Shown here: piece by piece, positions 26,584 through 34,455 of the stretch
Layout of the letters: every line of letters starts with the position of its first letter
Numbering within the stretch: position 1 is the first letter of the stretch
NCBI RefSeq assembly: GCF_021083185.1
Contig: NZ_JAIGQB010000013.1
Coordinates: forward strand, 33,441-97,440
Length of the DNA: 64,000 nt
Origin: Nocardioides furvisabuli
GTDB lineage: Bacteria > Actinomycetota > Actinomycetes > Propionibacteriales > Nocardioidaceae
Reading direction: 5' to 3'
Notes under the pieces: model-generated
The model's input: the letters and a program-made list of their open reading frames with translations, nothing else
What the model was told of the DNA's origin: nothing
Databases searched by the model: none
Position numbers and translations under genes: made by a program

Positions 26584-27249
26584 TCAGTCCGACGGCGGGG
26601 CGGGGCGGCGGCGCAGCGAGCGGACCCTCAGCAGCACCCACCACGCCACGGCCGACGCGACCGTGAGGATGACGAGCTTCTGGAAGGTGCCGGCGTAGGT
26701 CTCGACCACGTGCCACTGCTCGCCGAGGTAGTAGCCGGCGAGGACGAAGATGGTGTTCCAGATGGCGCTGCCGGCCAGGGTCAGGCCGAGGAACTGCCAG
26801 ATCGGCATGCGCTCGATCCCGGCGGGCACCGAGATCAGGCTGCGGAAGATCGGCACCATCCGGCCGAAGAAGACCGCCTTGCGGCCGTGGCGGGCGAACC
26901 ACTCCTCGGTGCGCTCGAGGTCCGAGGTCTTGGTCAGCGGCAGCCGCTCCCAGACCCAGTACATCCGGTGGCGGCCGAACAGCAGGCCCAGGGCGTAGAG
27001 CAGCGTCGCGCCCACCACCGAGCCGACCGTCGTCCAGATCAGGGCCTCGGCGAGGGTGAAGGAGCCCTGGCTGGCGGTGAAGCCGGCCAGCGGCAGGATC
27101 ACCTCGCTGGGCAGCGGCGGGAAGAGGTTCTCCGCCGCGATGACCACCGCAGCCCCGACGGGGCCGAGGCGCTCCATGAGGTCGACGGCCCAGCCGGCGA
27201 CGCCGTCGAGCTCAGCACCGGGTTGGGCAGCGAGGAGGCGGGACAGCAC
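26584..27249 (-). CDS. DedA family membrane protein
   Basis: A 221-residue protein with five to six hydrophobic segments. The DedA signature appears as E-N-L-F-P-P-L-P-S-E-V-I-L-P-L-A-G, and F-G-R-M-V-P-I-F-R-S-L-I-S-V-P-A-G follows near residue 130. DedA proteins are lipid scramblases or flippases (e.g. for undecaprenyl phosphate) needed for envelope homeostasis; the exact lipid is unknown here. GTG start with TAGGGT six bases upstream. Confidence 0.88.
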   Translation of the reverse strand: MLSRLLAAQPGAELDGVAGWAVDLMERLGPVGAAVVIAAENLFPPLPSEVILPLAGFTASQGSFTLAEALIWTTVGSVVGATLLYALGLLFGRHRMYWVWERLPLTKTSDLERTEEWFARHGRKAVFFGRMVPIFRSLISVPAGIERMPIWQFLGLTLAGSAIWNTIFVLAGYYLGEQWHVVETYAGTFQKLVILTVASAVAWWVLLRVRSLRRRPAPPSD

Positions 27250-27255
27250 CCCGTG

Positions 27256-27261
27256 ACCCTA
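27256..27261 (-). promoter_or_regulatory. Leaderless-type -10 hexamer of the DedA gene
   Basis: TAGGGT on the minus strand, six bases before the GTG at 27249. Confidence 0.6.
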
Positions 27262-27279
27262 GATCACGGGTCCGCGACG

Positions 27280-27816
27280 TCAGCCAGCGGCGCGTACGGC
27301 GTCGAGGTCGGCGCGGGTCAGCACCGACCGGACCTCGAGCCCGACGTCGGCCAGCGGGTCCTCGCCCTCCGGGGAGCGGTCGATGGCGCACACCACGACC
27401 TCGACGACCGCGCCGAGCTCACGCAGCGCGCGGGTCGCGTCGCGGACCGCGCCGCCGGTGGTGATGACGTCCTCGACGAGGGTGACCCGTCGACCGGACA
27501 CGTCGGGGCCCTCGGCCAGCTTCGCGGTGCCGTACTCCTTGGCCTGCTTGCGCACGAACAGCGCCGGCAGGCCCGTCCTCGCGCTGACCATGGTCGCGAT
27601 CGGGACACCGCCGAGCTCGAGCCCGCCGAGGAGCTCGGTGCCCTCGGGCAACAGTCCCACCATCTGCGCGGCCACGCGGTCGAGCAGGACGGGCTGCGCC
27701 TCGAAGAGGTACTTGTCGAAGTAGGTGTCCGCGACCTGCCCCGAGCGGAGGGTGAACTCCCCCGTGAGGCGGCAGGTGGCGTCGATGTCGGCGGCGAGGG
27801 TGGGGTCGGTGCTCAC
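27280..27816 (-). CDS. pyrE: Orotate phosphoribosyltransferase
   Basis: Adds orotate to PRPP to make OMP, the fifth step of pyrimidine synthesis. The 178 residues carry the family start (F-T-L-R-S-G), the lysine-rich loop V-R-K-Q-A-K-E-Y-G-T, and the PRPP-binding V-E-D-V-I-T-T-G-G-A. Length fits the short bacterial PyrE. GTG start with a leaderless-type promoter. The aminotransferase gene is divergent, 39 bases away. Confidence 0.94.
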   Translation of the reverse strand: MSTDPTLAADIDATCRLTGEFTLRSGQVADTYFDKYLFEAQPVLLDRVAAQMVGLLPEGTELLGGLELGGVPIATMVSARTGLPALFVRKQAKEYGTAKLAEGPDVSGRRVTLVEDVITTGGAVRDATRALRELGAVVEVVVCAIDRSPEGEDPLADVGLEVRSVLTRADLDAVRAAG

Positions 27817-27823
27817 ACCGCCG

Positions 27824-27829
27824 ACCCTA
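27824..27829 (-). promoter_or_regulatory. Leaderless-type -10 hexamer of pyrE
   Basis: TAGGGT on the minus strand, seven bases before the GTG at 27816. Confidence 0.6.
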
Positions 27830-27843
27830 GCCAGGCCGCTGGG

Positions 27844-27849
27844 TAGCGT
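27844..27849 (+). promoter_or_regulatory. Leaderless-type -10 hexamer of the aminotransferase gene
   Basis: TAGCGT followed by six bases and the GTG at 27856. It lies back to back with the pyrE promoter. Confidence 0.6.
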
Positions 27850-27855
27850 GGGGCC

Positions 27856-29034
27856 GTGCCCACCGCGAAGCCCCAGCCCCTCGCCGCCCGCCTGGCCCAC
27901 ATCCCGCCCACCGTCTTCAGCGAGATGTCCGCGCTCGCGCTGCGGACCGGGGCGATCAACCTCGGCCAGGGCTTCCCCGACGTCGACGGTCCGCGGTCGG
28001 TGGTGGAGGCGGCCGAGCGCGCCCTCGAGGGCGGCGCCAACCAGTACGCCCCCGGCATCGGCGTGGCGTCGCTGCGGGCCGCGATCGCGCGCCACCAGCA
28101 GCGCCACTACGGCCTCGAGGTCGATCCCGACCAGGAGGTGGTCGTGACGACCGGCTGCACCGAGGCGGTCGCCGCCGCCCTCCTCGGCCTCGTCGACCCC
28201 GGCGACGAGGTGGTCGTGCTCGAGCCCTACTACGACTCCTACGTCGCGATGCTCGACATGTGCGGCGCGGTCCGGCGATCGGTGACGCTGCGGGCACCGT
28301 CCTTCCGACCCGACCCCGACGAGCTGCGGGCAGCGGTCACCGACCGGACCAAGGTCATCCTGCTCAACACCCCGCACAACCCGACCGGGACCGTGCTGAC
28401 CCGCGAGGAGCTGCAGGTGGTGGCCGACCTGGCGATCGCGCACGACGTGCTGGTGATCACCGACGAGGTCTACGAGCACCTCGTCTTCGACGGTCTCTCC
28501 CACGTGCCGATCGCCACGCTGCCGGGGATGTGGGAGCGCACGCTGACGCTCTCGAGCGCCGGCAAGTCGTGGTCCTTCACCGGCTGGAAGGTCGGCTGGG
28601 CCACCGGACCCGCCGCGCTCGTAGGAGCGGTGCTCGCGGCCAAGCAGTGGCTCACCTTCACCTCGGGCTCGCCCCTGCAGCCCGCCGTCGCGCACGCGCT
28701 CGACCACGAGCCCGACTGGCCGGTCGAGCTCGCCCGGGACCTGCAGTCCCGGCGCGACCTCCTGTGCGAGGGCCTCACCGCGGCCGGGCTCTCGCCCCGC
28801 GTGCCGGAGGGCACCTACTTCACGACCACCGACATCTCGCACCTCGGCTGGGCCGACGGCCGCGAGTTCTGCCTCGCGCTGCCTGAACGCGCCGGCGTGG
28901 TCGCGATCCCGACCCAGGGGTTCCACGACGACGCCGACGCCGGTCGGCAGCTGGTGCGCTGGGCCTTCTGCAAGCAGCCCGACGTCATCGCCGAGGGCCT
29001 GCGCCGCCTCGCAGCGGCCGACCTCGCGCGCTGA
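27856..29034 (+). CDS. PLP-dependent aminotransferase, class I/II (DapC-like)
   Basis: A 392-residue fold-type I aminotransferase. The pyridoxal lysine is in S-S-A-G-K-S-W-S-F-T-G-W-K-V-G-W, the cofactor-ring aspartate in I-T-D-E-V-Y-E-H, and the substrate arginine near the C-terminus in R-W-A-F-C-K. The N-terminus I-N-L-G-Q-G-F-P-D and the A-N-Q-Y-A-P-G segment fit the group with N-succinyldiaminopimelate aminotransferase (DapC) and kynurenine/methionine aminotransferases. DapC is the common annotation in actinobacteria, but sequence alone cannot exclude the others. GTG start, leaderless-type promoter. Confidence 0.85.
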   Translation: MPTAKPQPLAARLAHIPPTVFSEMSALALRTGAINLGQGFPDVDGPRSVVEAAERALEGGANQYAPGIGVASLRAAIARHQQRHYGLEVDPDQEVVVTTGCTEAVAAALLGLVDPGDEVVVLEPYYDSYVAMLDMCGAVRRSVTLRAPSFRPDPDELRAAVTDRTKVILLNTPHNPTGTVLTREELQVVADLAIAHDVLVITDEVYEHLVFDGLSHVPIATLPGMWERTLTLSSAGKSWSFTGWKVGWATGPAALVGAVLAAKQWLTFTSGSPLQPAVAHALDHEPDWPVELARDLQSRRDLLCEGLTAAGLSPRVPEGTYFTTTDISHLGWADGREFCLALPERAGVVAIPTQGFHDDADAGRQLVRWAFCKQPDVIAEGLRRLAAADLAR

Positions 29035-29050
29035 CGATGCGCAGCGCGCC

Positions 29051-29857
29051 TCAGCGGCCGGGGTAGTCCCGGGGCGGGTGGTCCGACCCGTCCGACGGCG
29101 GCTGGCCGTAGGGGTTGTCCGACGACGGCGGCTGGCCGTAGGGGTTGTCGGCCCGCGGCGCCTCGGGCGGCGGCTGGGTGGCGTACGGGTTGGACCCGTA
29201 GGTGTCGCCGCCCTGGCTGCCGGTTCCGTAGGGGTCCGTGCCGTAGCCGGCGCCGGGGTGGCCGGCGGACGGGTAACCACCGCCGGGGTAGCCGCCGGGT
29301 GAGCCCTTGCGGGCGAACCAGTCGCCGGCGCCGCCGACGAAGAGCAGCACGATGGTCGCCACCGAGGCGATCAGCGTGATGACCGAGACGCCACTCGTGA
29401 TGCCGAGCAGCGACAAGAGCGCGACGACCGAGCTCGAGATGACGAGCAGGATGCGCGCGACGTTGGAGCGGCGGAGCACGAAGACCGCGAGCACGAGCGC
29501 GATCACCGCCCAGACCACGAGGCCCAGGATGAAGGCGACGAGCACGCCGACGGCGGCGTCGGCGTCGATCCCCGCGTCCTGGAACTCCGGGACGCGCTCC
29601 ATCTCGGTGATCACCTGGTCGCGGGCGACCAGCAGGGCGAGGCCGGCGAAGCCGAAGAGCACCGCAGTCAGGCCCGAGAAGACGATGGTGATCCAGGCAG
29701 CGGCCGTCACCGTGCCGGGACGACGGTCGCCCTGCCCGGCGGGCGCGCCGTAGGACGGCTGCCCCTGCCCGCCGTAGGGGGACGGCTGTCCCTGCTGGCC
29801 GTAGGGGCCTGGCTGGCCGTACGGCGTGTGGGTGGGCCCGGGCTCCTGGTCGCTCAT
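29051..29857 (-). CDS. Pro/Gly/Tyr-rich membrane protein with NPYGQPP repeats
   Basis: A 268-residue protein. The first 50 residues are rich in proline, glycine, glutamine and tyrosine (G-Q-P-G-P-Y-G-Q-Q-G-Q style). Four hydrophobic segments follow (about 53-75, 100-124, 128-147, 150-168), then a C-terminal low-complexity tail with repeated N-P-Y-G-Q-P-P. Such disordered-tail, multi-helix proteins are frequent in actinobacteria near the cell pole or envelope, and are functionally unknown. The adjacent gene upstream has a similar two-domain membrane/low-complexity layout, and the two may be an operon. Confidence 0.6.
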   Translation of the reverse strand: MSDQEPGPTHTPYGQPGPYGQQGQPSPYGGQGQPSYGAPAGQGDRRPGTVTAAAWITIVFSGLTAVLFGFAGLALLVARDQVITEMERVPEFQDAGIDADAAVGVLVAFILGLVVWAVIALVLAVFVLRRSNVARILLVISSSVVALLSLLGITSGVSVITLIASVATIVLLFVGGAGDWFARKGSPGGYPGGGYPSAGHPGAGYGTDPYGTGSQGGDTYGSNPYATQPPPEAPRADNPYGQPPSSDNPYGQPPSDGSDHPPRDYPGR

Positions 29858-29903
29858 GGGACTATCTCACCACGAGGTCGGTGGCCGGCGCAGGGCGCGA
29901 GGC

Positions 29904-31040
29904 TCAGCGCGCGTCGACCGCGAACCAGCGCCGCACCTCGACCCGGCGCAGGCACAGGACGGTCGCCACCGCCGCTGCAGCCGGGATCAGGGTGAGGGGC
30001 GTGCTGAGCACCAGGGCGAAGCACGCGCCGGCGCTGAAGGCGGCGCTGACGATCAGCCCGCGACGCGCCCAGTCGCGGCGCGCCATCGCGAAGCCGGCCA
30101 GGACCAGCGCCACCACGCACCACGCGACGAACCCGCCGGCCAGCGCCAGGACGGTGCCGCGCAGCTGCTCGAGGGTCAGGCCGTCCTCGACGACCTGGGG
30201 CTGCTGCTCCTCGATCACGCTCATCAGGAAGTCCGGGGACAGCCCGGCGATCACGATCCACAGCAGCGACAGGCTGAGCAGGCCACCGGCCGTCACCACG
30301 GTGATCACGAAGGCCGCCACCATCGCGCCGGGCCGCTCGTGGAGCAGCTGCTGCTGCTCCGGGGCCGCGGGCACAGCGGAGCGCTCGTCGCCACCGCGCG
30401 GGCCGAGCGGCTGGCCGTAGGGCGAGTGGGCCGCGGTGTCCGGCTCGCCGAACGGCCGCGTGGCCGGCGGGGGCGCCGACGCCCCGCCCCGCTGGGCGGA
30501 TCGGGCGTCCGGCGCACCGACGCCGGACGGCGTACGCCACGGGTCGTCCGTGCGCTTGGTGCCCCGGTCCTTGTCCTTGCTCTTCTCGGGCGCGGGCGCG
30601 GGGGGCGTCCAGCGGCCGGTGGCGAACCACTCGCGCGCGGGGGCCATCCAGAGCATCGCGGCGCCGGCCGCGACGAAGGACCCGGCCAGGCCGCCGGCGG
30701 CGAGGCCGGTGACGAAGACCGGGATCGCGAAGATCGTGAGCCCCAGCCGCGCGGAACGGTCGGGCTTGCGGACGTACCAGCCCAGGATGCCGGTGGCGCA
30801 GGCGGCGGCCGCGGCGACCATGCACGCGTAGCGGAGCAGGTCCGAGGCACTGCTGACGTCGAGGCCGAGGGAGGAGAACGGCGACTCGGCGAGGACGTCG
30901 CGGATCGACTCCTGCGTCTCCAGCGAGCCGATCGTGGAGACCTGCTCCCAGGCGGTGACCAGCACCATGAACGAGGCGAACATGACGATGCCCGACGCCA
31001 GGGTGACCTGGGGCGGACGCTGCTCGGTGGGCTGGCTCAC
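29904..31040 (-). CDS. Multi-helix membrane protein with central Pro-rich linker
   Basis: A 378-residue protein with two clusters of hydrophobic segments. The first (about residues 15-35 and 60-125) is followed by a long charged and proline-rich linker containing S-P-Y-G-Q-P-L (similar to the repeat of its neighbour); the second lies at about 230-365. It matches no named family. The GTG at 31040 is chosen; a TTG at 31067 would add nine residues. It is divergent from the ABC transporter genes. Function unknown. Confidence 0.6.
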   Translation of the reverse strand: MSQPTEQRPPQVTLASGIVMFASFMVLVTAWEQVSTIGSLETQESIRDVLAESPFSSLGLDVSSASDLLRYACMVAAAAACATGILGWYVRKPDRSARLGLTIFAIPVFVTGLAAGGLAGSFVAAGAAMLWMAPAREWFATGRWTPPAPAPEKSKDKDRGTKRTDDPWRTPSGVGAPDARSAQRGGASAPPPATRPFGEPDTAAHSPYGQPLGPRGGDERSAVPAAPEQQQLLHERPGAMVAAFVITVVTAGGLLSLSLLWIVIAGLSPDFLMSVIEEQQPQVVEDGLTLEQLRGTVLALAGGFVAWCVVALVLAGFAMARRDWARRGLIVSAAFSAGACFALVLSTPLTLIPAAAAVATVLCLRRVEVRRWFAVDAR

Positions 31041-31182
31041 CCCTCCATTGTCCCCAGTGCCACCCAAGACCGCTCATCGCGGTCGCGTGCGGGCGCTGGG
31101 GGGCTTCTCAGGGTCGCCCTCAGGGACGGACGGGGCCTCGTCCCCGATGCGCGCGACGGCCCCGCGCGGCGAGGCTCGACCC

Positions 31183-32079
31183 ATGATCAGTGTCGAGTCC
31201 CTCACCAAGCACTACGGCCGCTTCACGGCCGTCGACCACGTGTCCTTCACGGCCGCACCCGGCCGTGTCACCGGATTCCTCGGCCCCAACGGTGCCGGGA
31301 AGTCCACGACCATGCGCGTCATGGTCGGCCTCACCCGCCCGACCACCGGACGCGTGACCATCGCCGGCCGCGACTACCGCGAGCTCGCCAACCCCGGCCT
31401 GGAGGTGGGTGTCCTCCTCGACGCCTCCGCCCAGCACGCCGGTCGCACCGGTCGCGAGATCCTCGCCATCGCCCAGCAGACGATGGGCCTGCCCCGCACC
31501 CGGGTCGCGGAGACCCTCGCCCGGGTCGGCCTGACCGAGGACGAGGCCGAGCGCCGGGTGCGCAACTACTCCCTCGGCATGCGCCAGCGCCTCGGCATCG
31601 CCACCGCCCTCATCGGCGACCCCGACGTGCTCGTCCTCGACGAGCCCGCCAACGGCCTCGACCCGGCCGGCATCCGCTGGATGCGTGACCTGCTGCGCGG
31701 CTTCGCCGACGACGGCGGCACCGTGCTGCTGTCCTCGCACCTGCTGCACGAGATCGAGGTCATCGCCGACGACCTCGTCGTCATCGGCCAGGGCCGCATC
31801 GTGGCCCAGGGCACCAAGGCCGAGCTGCTGGCCGCCGCCGGCACGCTCGTGCGCACCGCCGACGTCGAGCGGCTCGCCCGCGCCCTGCACGAGGCAGCCG
31901 TGACCACCACCCCGATCGACGGCGGCCTGCGCGCCGACGCCGATCCCGAGCTCGTGGGCGAGACCGCCCACCGCGCCGGCGTCGCCCTGCGCGAGCTGCG
32001 GCCCGCCGACGGCGCGGGCCTGGAGGAGATGTTCCTCGAGCTCACCGCCGAGACCGCCCGAGAAGGAGCAGCAGCATGA
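31183..32079 (+). CDS. ABC transporter ATP-binding protein
   Basis: A 298-residue ATPase that powers the partner permease. Walker A is G-P-N-G-A-G-K-S-T (34-42), the signature is Y-S-L-G-M-R-Q (129-135; a degenerate LSGGQ form) and Walker B is V-L-V-L-D-E-P (149-155). The form Y-S-L-G-M-R-Q-R-L-G-I-A is typical of the BcrA/DrrA-type exporters for drugs, lantibiotics or lipids. The final 70 residues form an extra domain common in that group. Its stop overlaps the permease start (ATGA). Confidence 0.9.
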   Translation: MISVESLTKHYGRFTAVDHVSFTAAPGRVTGFLGPNGAGKSTTMRVMVGLTRPTTGRVTIAGRDYRELANPGLEVGVLLDASAQHAGRTGREILAIAQQTMGLPRTRVAETLARVGLTEDEAERRVRNYSLGMRQRLGIATALIGDPDVLVLDEPANGLDPAGIRWMRDLLRGFADDGGTVLLSSHLLHEIEVIADDLVVIGQGRIVAQGTKAELLAAAGTLVRTADVERLARALHEAAVTTTPIDGGLRADADPELVGETAHRAGVALRELRPADGAGLEEMFLELTAETAREGAAA

Positions 32080-32915
32080 CCACCGCGACAGACATCCAGC
32101 CGGCGACCCCGGACTCTCCCCCGACCCGTACGACGACCGGCGCGTCCGCCGTGGCGCGTGCCGTCCGCCCCATCCCGACGAGCCGCCTCGTCGCGGTCGA
32201 GCTGCGCAAGATGTTCGACACCCGCGCCGGCTTCTGGCTGATGGCGAGCGTCGGCATCGTCGCGGTGCTCGCCACCGCGGTGGTGATCATCTGGGCCCCC
32301 GACGAGGCCATCACCCAGAACACCTTCTCCACCGCGATCGGCATGCCGCTGTCGGTGGTGCTGCCGATCATCGCGATCCTCTCCGTCACCGGTGAGTACA
32401 GCCAGCGCACCGGCCTGACGACGTACACGCTCGTGCCGTGGCGCGGGCGGGTGCTCGGCGCGAAGGTCGTCGCCACCGTCCTGGTGGGCGTCGCCTCGAT
32501 GTTCCTGGCCCTCGCGGTCGGAGCGCTCGGCAACGTCGTGGGCTCGGCCGTCACCGGGCTCGACGCGGTCTGGGACATCACGGCCACCCAGTTCGGCAAC
32601 ATCGTGCTCGCCAACATCCTCGGGATGCTGATGGGCTTCATGCTCGGCGTGCTGTTCCGCAGCTCGGCCGGCGCGATCGTGGGCTACTTCGTCTACTCCT
32701 TCGTGCTGCCGGTGGCCTTCGGCACCCTCGCCGCCTTTCAGGAGTGGTTCCGCGACCTCCAGCCGTGGGTCGACGTGAACTTCGCCGTCACCCGGCTCTT
32801 CGACCAGACCATGACCGGGGAGCACTGGCAGCAGCTCGGCGTCTCGACGCTGGTCTGGCTGTGGGTCCCGCTGGCCATCGGCCTGCGCGCGGTGCTGCGC
32901 GCCGAGGTGAAGTAG
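32076..32915 (+). CDS. ABC transporter permease (ABC-2 type)
   Basis: A 279-residue membrane protein with about six hydrophobic segments (around 55-75, 95-120, 130-160, 180-205, 210-230, 250-270), after a Thr/Pro-rich soluble N-terminus of about 40 residues. The pattern fits ABC-2 permeases of the BcrB/YhcI-type exporters. With the upstream ATPase it probably forms an efflux system. Substrate unknown. No regulator or antibiotic gene lies next to it to hint at function. Confidence 0.82.
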   Translation: MTTATDIQPATPDSPPTRTTTGASAVARAVRPIPTSRLVAVELRKMFDTRAGFWLMASVGIVAVLATAVVIIWAPDEAITQNTFSTAIGMPLSVVLPIIAILSVTGEYSQRTGLTTYTLVPWRGRVLGAKVVATVLVGVASMFLALAVGALGNVVGSAVTGLDAVWDITATQFGNIVLANILGMLMGFMLGVLFRSSAGAIVGYFVYSFVLPVAFGTLAAFQEWFRDLQPWVDVNFAVTRLFDQTMTGEHWQQLGVSTLVWLWVPLAIGLRAVLRAEVK

Positions 32916-32938
32916 CGCGGCTCTGACAGGCTGGCGCC

Positions 32939-33493
32939 ATGCATCCCGACGCCTGGCTGGTCGTCATCGACCCGCAGCGGATCTTCGCCGACGCCTCGAG
33001 CCCGTGGGGCTCCCCGATGTTCCCCGCCGTCGTCGATCCCGTACGCCGACTCGCCAGCGCGGCGGGTCGGCGTACGGTCGTCACCCGCTGGGTCCCGGCC
33101 GCCGACCCGCAGGGCAGCTGGGCGGCGTACCTCGAGGCCTGGCCGTTCGCGGACGTGGCCGAGGACGACCCGCTGCTCGAGCTGGTGCCGTCGGCTCAGG
33201 GGCTGGGCAGCGAGGTCGTCTCGCTGCCGACCTTCGGCAAGTGGGGCCCGGCCCTCGAGGCGGTCACCGGCCCGACGCCGCACCTGGTGCTGGCCGGGGT
33301 GTCCACCGACTGCTGCGTCGTCTCGACGGCGCTGGCCGCCGCCGACGCCGGCGCCACGATCACGGTCGTCACCGACGCCTGCGCGGGCTCGACCCCGGAG
33401 AACCACCGCGCGGCGCTGGACGTGATGGCGCTCTACCCGCCGCAGATCACCCTTGCCCCCAGCGACGAGGTGCTCGCCGAGGGGAACCGATGA
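32939..33493 (+). CDS. Isochorismatase family cysteine hydrolase
   Basis: A 184-residue alpha/beta hydrolase with the catalytic triad Asp11 (V-V-I-D-P-Q), Lys101 (T-F-G-K-W-G) and Cys125 or Cys126 (V-S-T-D-C-C-V-V). The family includes nicotinamidases, N-carbamoylsarcosine amidases and ureidoacrylate hydrolases; the substrate is not determined. Its stop overlaps the start of the PfkB kinase (ATGA), so the two may process the same compound. Confidence 0.85.
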   Translation: MHPDAWLVVIDPQRIFADASSPWGSPMFPAVVDPVRRLASAAGRRTVVTRWVPAADPQGSWAAYLEAWPFADVAEDDPLLELVPSAQGLGSEVVSLPTFGKWGPALEAVTGPTPHLVLAGVSTDCCVVSTALAAADAGATITVVTDACAGSTPENHRAALDVMALYPPQITLAPSDEVLAEGNR

Positions 33494-34428
33494 GCCGGGT
33501 CATCCACACCGGCCAGGCGCTCGTCGACGTGGTCGTCGAGGTGCCTGACCTTCCGGTGCGCGGCCAGAACGTGATGGCCGCCTCGGCCACCGACTACGCC
33601 GGCGGGGCCGTCACCGTGCTCGTCGCCGCCGCCCGGTTCGGCGCGGCGTGCGTGCACGCCGGCGCGCACGGGACCGGGCCGCACGGCGACCTGGTGCGCG
33701 CGGCCCTGGGCTCGGAGGGCATCGCCGTCTCCGCCCCGGCGGTCGCGACGCTCGACACCGGCATCTGCGTCGTCATGGTCGAGCCGAGCGCGCAGCGCAC
33801 CTTCGTGACGACCCTCGGCGCGGAGCGCGAGATCAGCGTGGAGTCGCTCGCGAGCTCCGCCCCGGGAGCCGGCGACCTCGTGTGCGTCACCGGCTTCTCG
33901 CTGGCGCTCGACCGCACCCGCGACCCGCTGCTCGCCTGGCTGCCGACGCTCGACCCCGACGTGGTCGTCGTGCTCGACCCGGGCGCGGCCTTCGCGGACC
34001 TGCCGGCCGCGGTGCGCGAGGCGATGCTCGAGGTGACCGACGTGTGGTCGAGCAACGCCGAAGAGGCCGAGGGCCTGCTGCGCGCGGCCGCCCGGCCCGT
34101 CCCCGAGGACCTCGCCGGCCTCACCAGCGCCGTCGCCCCGCTGCTGCGCGGCGACGCCGTCGCCATCGTCCGCGACGGTCCCGGCGGCTGCGCGGTGCAC
34201 GTCGGCGGCGAGGCCACCGACGTGCCGGGGTTCCCGCAGAAGCCGCTCGACACCAACGGGGCCGGCGACACGCACACCGGCGCCCTCCTGGCCGAGGTCG
34301 CCGCCGGCACGCCCTGGGTGGAGGGGTGCCGCCGGGCCAACGCGGCCGCCGCGATCAAGGTGACCCGGCGCGGGCCCGAGTCGGCGCCGACGGCCGCGGA
34401 GGTCGACGAGTTCCTGGCCGCGCGCTGA
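33490..34428 (+). CDS. PfkB family carbohydrate or nucleoside kinase
   Basis: A 312-residue ribokinase-like enzyme. The C-terminal signature with the catalytic aspartate is D-T-N-G-A-G-D-T-H-T-G (near 256-266), and the N-terminal G-G-A-V-T-V-L-V-A-A-A-R-F-G segment is the family's substrate region. Phosphoacceptor unknown. The overlap with the isochorismatase gene, with no other sugar gene nearby, suggests a purine or nucleoside salvage role, but that is inference. Confidence 0.8.
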   Translation: MSRVIHTGQALVDVVVEVPDLPVRGQNVMAASATDYAGGAVTVLVAAARFGAACVHAGAHGTGPHGDLVRAALGSEGIAVSAPAVATLDTGICVVMVEPSAQRTFVTTLGAEREISVESLASSAPGAGDLVCVTGFSLALDRTRDPLLAWLPTLDPDVVVVLDPGAAFADLPAAVREAMLEVTDVWSSNAEEAEGLLRAAARPVPEDLAGLTSAVAPLLRGDAVAIVRDGPGGCAVHVGGEATDVPGFPQKPLDTNGAGDTHTGALLAEVAAGTPWVEGCRRANAAAAIKVTRRGPESAPTAAEVDEFLAAR

Positions 34429-34455
34429 CGCGTCGGGCCCCGGTCGGGCGTGCCG